Of a stretch of 64,000 nucleotides of DNA, positions 62,469 to 64,000 are shown piece by piece. Both the position numbers and the translations under genes were made by a program. The notes below the pieces were generated by a model. That model saw nothing but the letters and a program-made list of their open reading frames with translations, searched no databases and was not told the DNA's origin. The stretch's first letter is position 1, and every line of letters begins with the position of its first letter. Origin of the DNA: Bacillota bacterium (lineage in GTDB: Bacteria > Bacillota > Limnochordia > Darwinibacteriales > DTU012); the NCBI GenBank assembly GCA_012837335.1, contig DURM01000009.1, positions 31,389 to 95,388 on the forward strand, given 5' to 3'.

Positions 62469-63977
62469 ATGAGTGACACCCTGGTGTTGATGGAAGGAAT
62501 AGACAAGGCATTTCCCGGTGTCCAGGCTTTAAATCAGTGCAAGTTTGAGCTGAAAGCCGGTGAAGTCCACGCTTTAGTCGGTGAAAACGGAGCGGGTAAG
62601 TCGACTCTGGTTAAGGTTTTAACTGGAGTGGTCCGACCGGACGCGGGGCGGATTTTTTGCAAAGGTCGAGAAGTGCACATACCTAACCCTCGTGCAGCGC
62701 AGGAACTAGGTATCAGCATCATTTTCCAGGAGTTCAATCTAATGCCGCACCTTACAATTGCGGAGAATGTATTTATCGGCCGAGAGCCGCGGGCTCGCAT
62801 TCCCGGATTTTTAGATGATGCCGAGATTAATAGAAAGACCAGAGAACTGCTGGAGATGATCAACCTCGATTTAGATCCGCGTACCAGAGTTTCTGAATTA
62901 ACTGTTGCCATGCAGCAGATGGTGGAGATTATCAAAGCGCTGTCATTTAATTCCGAAGTGCTGATTATGGATGAGCCGACAGCCGCACTAACCGACAATG
63001 AAATTGATGATTTGTTCCGCATCATCAGAAAGCTGCGTGATCAAGGTGTTGGTATTATCTATATCTCCCACCGTCTCGAAGAATTGAAACAGATTTCAGA
63101 TCGAGTTACCGTCATGCGGGATGGCTGTTACATTGACACCGTTTCCACGGCAGACACTGAAATCAGTCAGATTATCAAGATGATGGTGGGAAGAGAAGTA
63201 TATCACACTGCAGCAGAAATCTCTGATGACGACTCCAATGAGATTCTGCTCGAAGTTAGAAATCTGAAAAGCAGGCGGGTTCACGATGTCAGCTTCAGTG
63301 TTAAAAAAGGAGAGATTCTCGGGTTTGCAGGTTTGGTCGGGGCGGGTCGGACCGAGGTTGCACGCTTAATATTTGGCGCCGACTCTCTTGAATCAGGCGA
63401 AATTTTGGTCCACGGCAAGGCAGTAAGGATCCGCAGTCCTCAGGACGCGGTAGCGAACGGAATTGGATATTTATCAGAGGACCGTAAGCAATACGGTTTG
63501 GTATTGGGTTTGGATGTAGCTAATAATGTGGTAATGGCAGATTTCCCAAAATATCTGAGTTTTCCTGGATGGGTAAAGACTGACAAAATTGCCGAAACTG
63601 CAGAAAGCATTGTGGATCAGCTGCAGATTAAAACACCGAGCATAAAGCAGAAGGTAAAAAATCTCTCTGGCGGTAACCAGCAGAAAGTGGTTATCGGCAA
63701 ATGGCTTGTGAAGAATTGTGACATTCTGATCTTTGATGAACCAACACGAGGTATTGATGTTGGAGCCAAAAGTGAGATTTACAAGCTGTTAAATGATTTG
63801 GCTGCTGAAGGAAAAGCAATAATCATGATCTCCTCCGAGCTTCCGGAAATTCTCCGCATGAGTCACAGAATTGTTGTCATGTGTGAAGGCCGGATTACCG
63901 GAGAACTGCTCCAGAGCGAAGCAACTCAGGAGCGAATCATGGAGTTTGCTACAAGCAGAATGAAATTATCAGGATGA
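62469..63977 (+). CDS. Sugar ABC transporter ATP-binding protein (RbsA/XylG/MglA type)
   Basis: 502 residues from ATG 62469 (GGAGGGGGG upstream). Two fused ATPase domains: Walker [10 protein letters not shown], Walker B MDEPTAAL in the first; in the second a degenerate Walker A (LVGAGRTE), signature LSGGNQQKV and FDEPTRGID. This layout belongs to importers of ribose, xylose, galactose or arabinose. The 145-base AT-rich leader (62324-62468) has no certain promoter. Permease gene starts within its stop codon. Confidence 0.94.
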   Translation: MSDTLVLMEGIDKAFPGVQALNQCKFELKAGEVHALVGENGAGKSTLVKVLTGVVRPDAGRIFCKGREVHIPNPRAAQELGISIIFQEFNLMPHLTIAENVFIGREPRARIPGFLDDAEINRKTRELLEMINLDLDPRTRVSELTVAMQQMVEIIKALSFNSEVLIMDEPTAALTDNEIDDLFRIIRKLRDQGVGIIYISHRLEELKQISDRVTVMRDGCYIDTVSTADTEISQIIKMMVGREVYHTAAEISDDDSNEILLEVRNLKSRRVHDVSFSVKKGEILGFAGLVGAGRTEVARLIFGADSLESGEILVHGKAVRIRSPQDAVANGIGYLSEDRKQYGLVLGLDVANNVVMADFPKYLSFPGWVKTDKIAETAESIVDQLQIKTPSIKQKVKNLSGGNQQKVVIGKWLVKNCDILIFDEPTRGIDVGAKSEIYKLLNDLAAEGKAIIMISSELPEILRMSHRIVVMCEGRITGELLQSEATQERIMEFATSRMKLSG

Positions 63978-64000
63978 TCAAGGCATATGGGGGTTGGTTA
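63974..64000 (+). CDS. Start of a probable sugar ABC permease (cut by window end)
   Basis: ATG 63974 overlaps the ATPase stop (ATGA) and gives MIKAYGGWL before the window ends. Position and start suit an RbsC-like permease, but only nine residues are visible. Confidence 0.5.

Noticed and set aside
1..64000. CRISPR arrays, tRNA, rRNA, insertion sequences, integrases
   Set aside because: No regularly spaced repeats, cloverleaf-like genes, transposase motifs or terminal inverted repeats were recognised by reading.

Overview
This 64 kb window looks like a chromosomal segment of an anaerobic, plant-polysaccharide-degrading member of the Bacillota (Firmicutes). The evidence is strong AGGAGG-type ribosome sites, many GTG and TTG starts, sigma-A-type promoters, Gram-positive-style lipoproteins, FeoAB iron uptake, an anaerobic sulfatase maturase homologue and several Bacillota-type small families. 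A Limnochordia-like or related uncultured lineage is my guess only. No rRNA, tRNA, CRISPR array, integrase or insertion sequence was recognised.

Region 1 (1-13.3 kb) is a polysaccharide-utilisation locus, all on the + strand. It holds the C-terminal part of a GH115 alpha-glucuronidase, three tandem paralogous LamG lipoproteins, a GH43 enzyme, a Cys-type sulfatase, two Gfo/Idh/MocA dehydrogenases, a sulfatase-maturase homologue and mannonate dehydratase (UxuA). Together they suggest removal of (methyl)glucuronic acid side chains from xylan and entry of uronate into the 2-keto-3-deoxygluconate route. The maturase homologue has lost two of the three cysteines of its radical-SAM cluster motif, apparently through a short in-frame deletion. 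Stem-loops without U-tails lie in three gaps between these genes.

Region 2 (13.4-19.9 kb) has a small acetyltransferase coupled to a HemW-like radical SAM protein, a 949-residue secreted PL10 pectate lyase, a DUF1593 hydrolase and a cyclase-family hydrolase. Region 3 (19.9-22.7 kb) is a patch of decay: remnants of a possible hydrolase, a Phd antitoxin joined to a Uma2 fragment, and a DUF1801 protein, interleaved with intact GNAT, NUDIX and deaminase genes.

Region 4 (22.7-40.6 kb) is mixed housekeeping and accessory content: MFS and MATE transporters, a DUF5320-DUF134-NifX cluster behind a promoter with two identical palindromes, a solute-binding protein without its permeases, a cyclic-2,3-diphosphoglycerate-synthetase-like GTPase followed by a hydantoinase A and histone-deacetylase-like pair, a polysaccharide deacetylase, and AzlCD. 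Region 5 (40.6-53.2 kb) contains a GH43 beta-xylosidase, a ferritin-like/VIT membrane protein, an aminoglycoside adenylyltransferase homologue, small Cys-rich proteins, an SPFH/Arc pair, feoAB with a divergent DtxR-type regulator, and a frameshifted M42 aminopeptidase.

Region 6 (53.3-64 kb) has a GH43-PHP pair, small hypothetical and nuclease-like proteins behind a promoter with tandem palindromes, MutT, TetR, DegV, GT8, a serine hydrolase, an arabinanase-like GH43, and the start of a ribose/xylose-type ABC importer operon that runs off the window. None of the four GH43 proteins has a signal peptide, which fits import of oligosaccharides and digestion in the cytoplasm.
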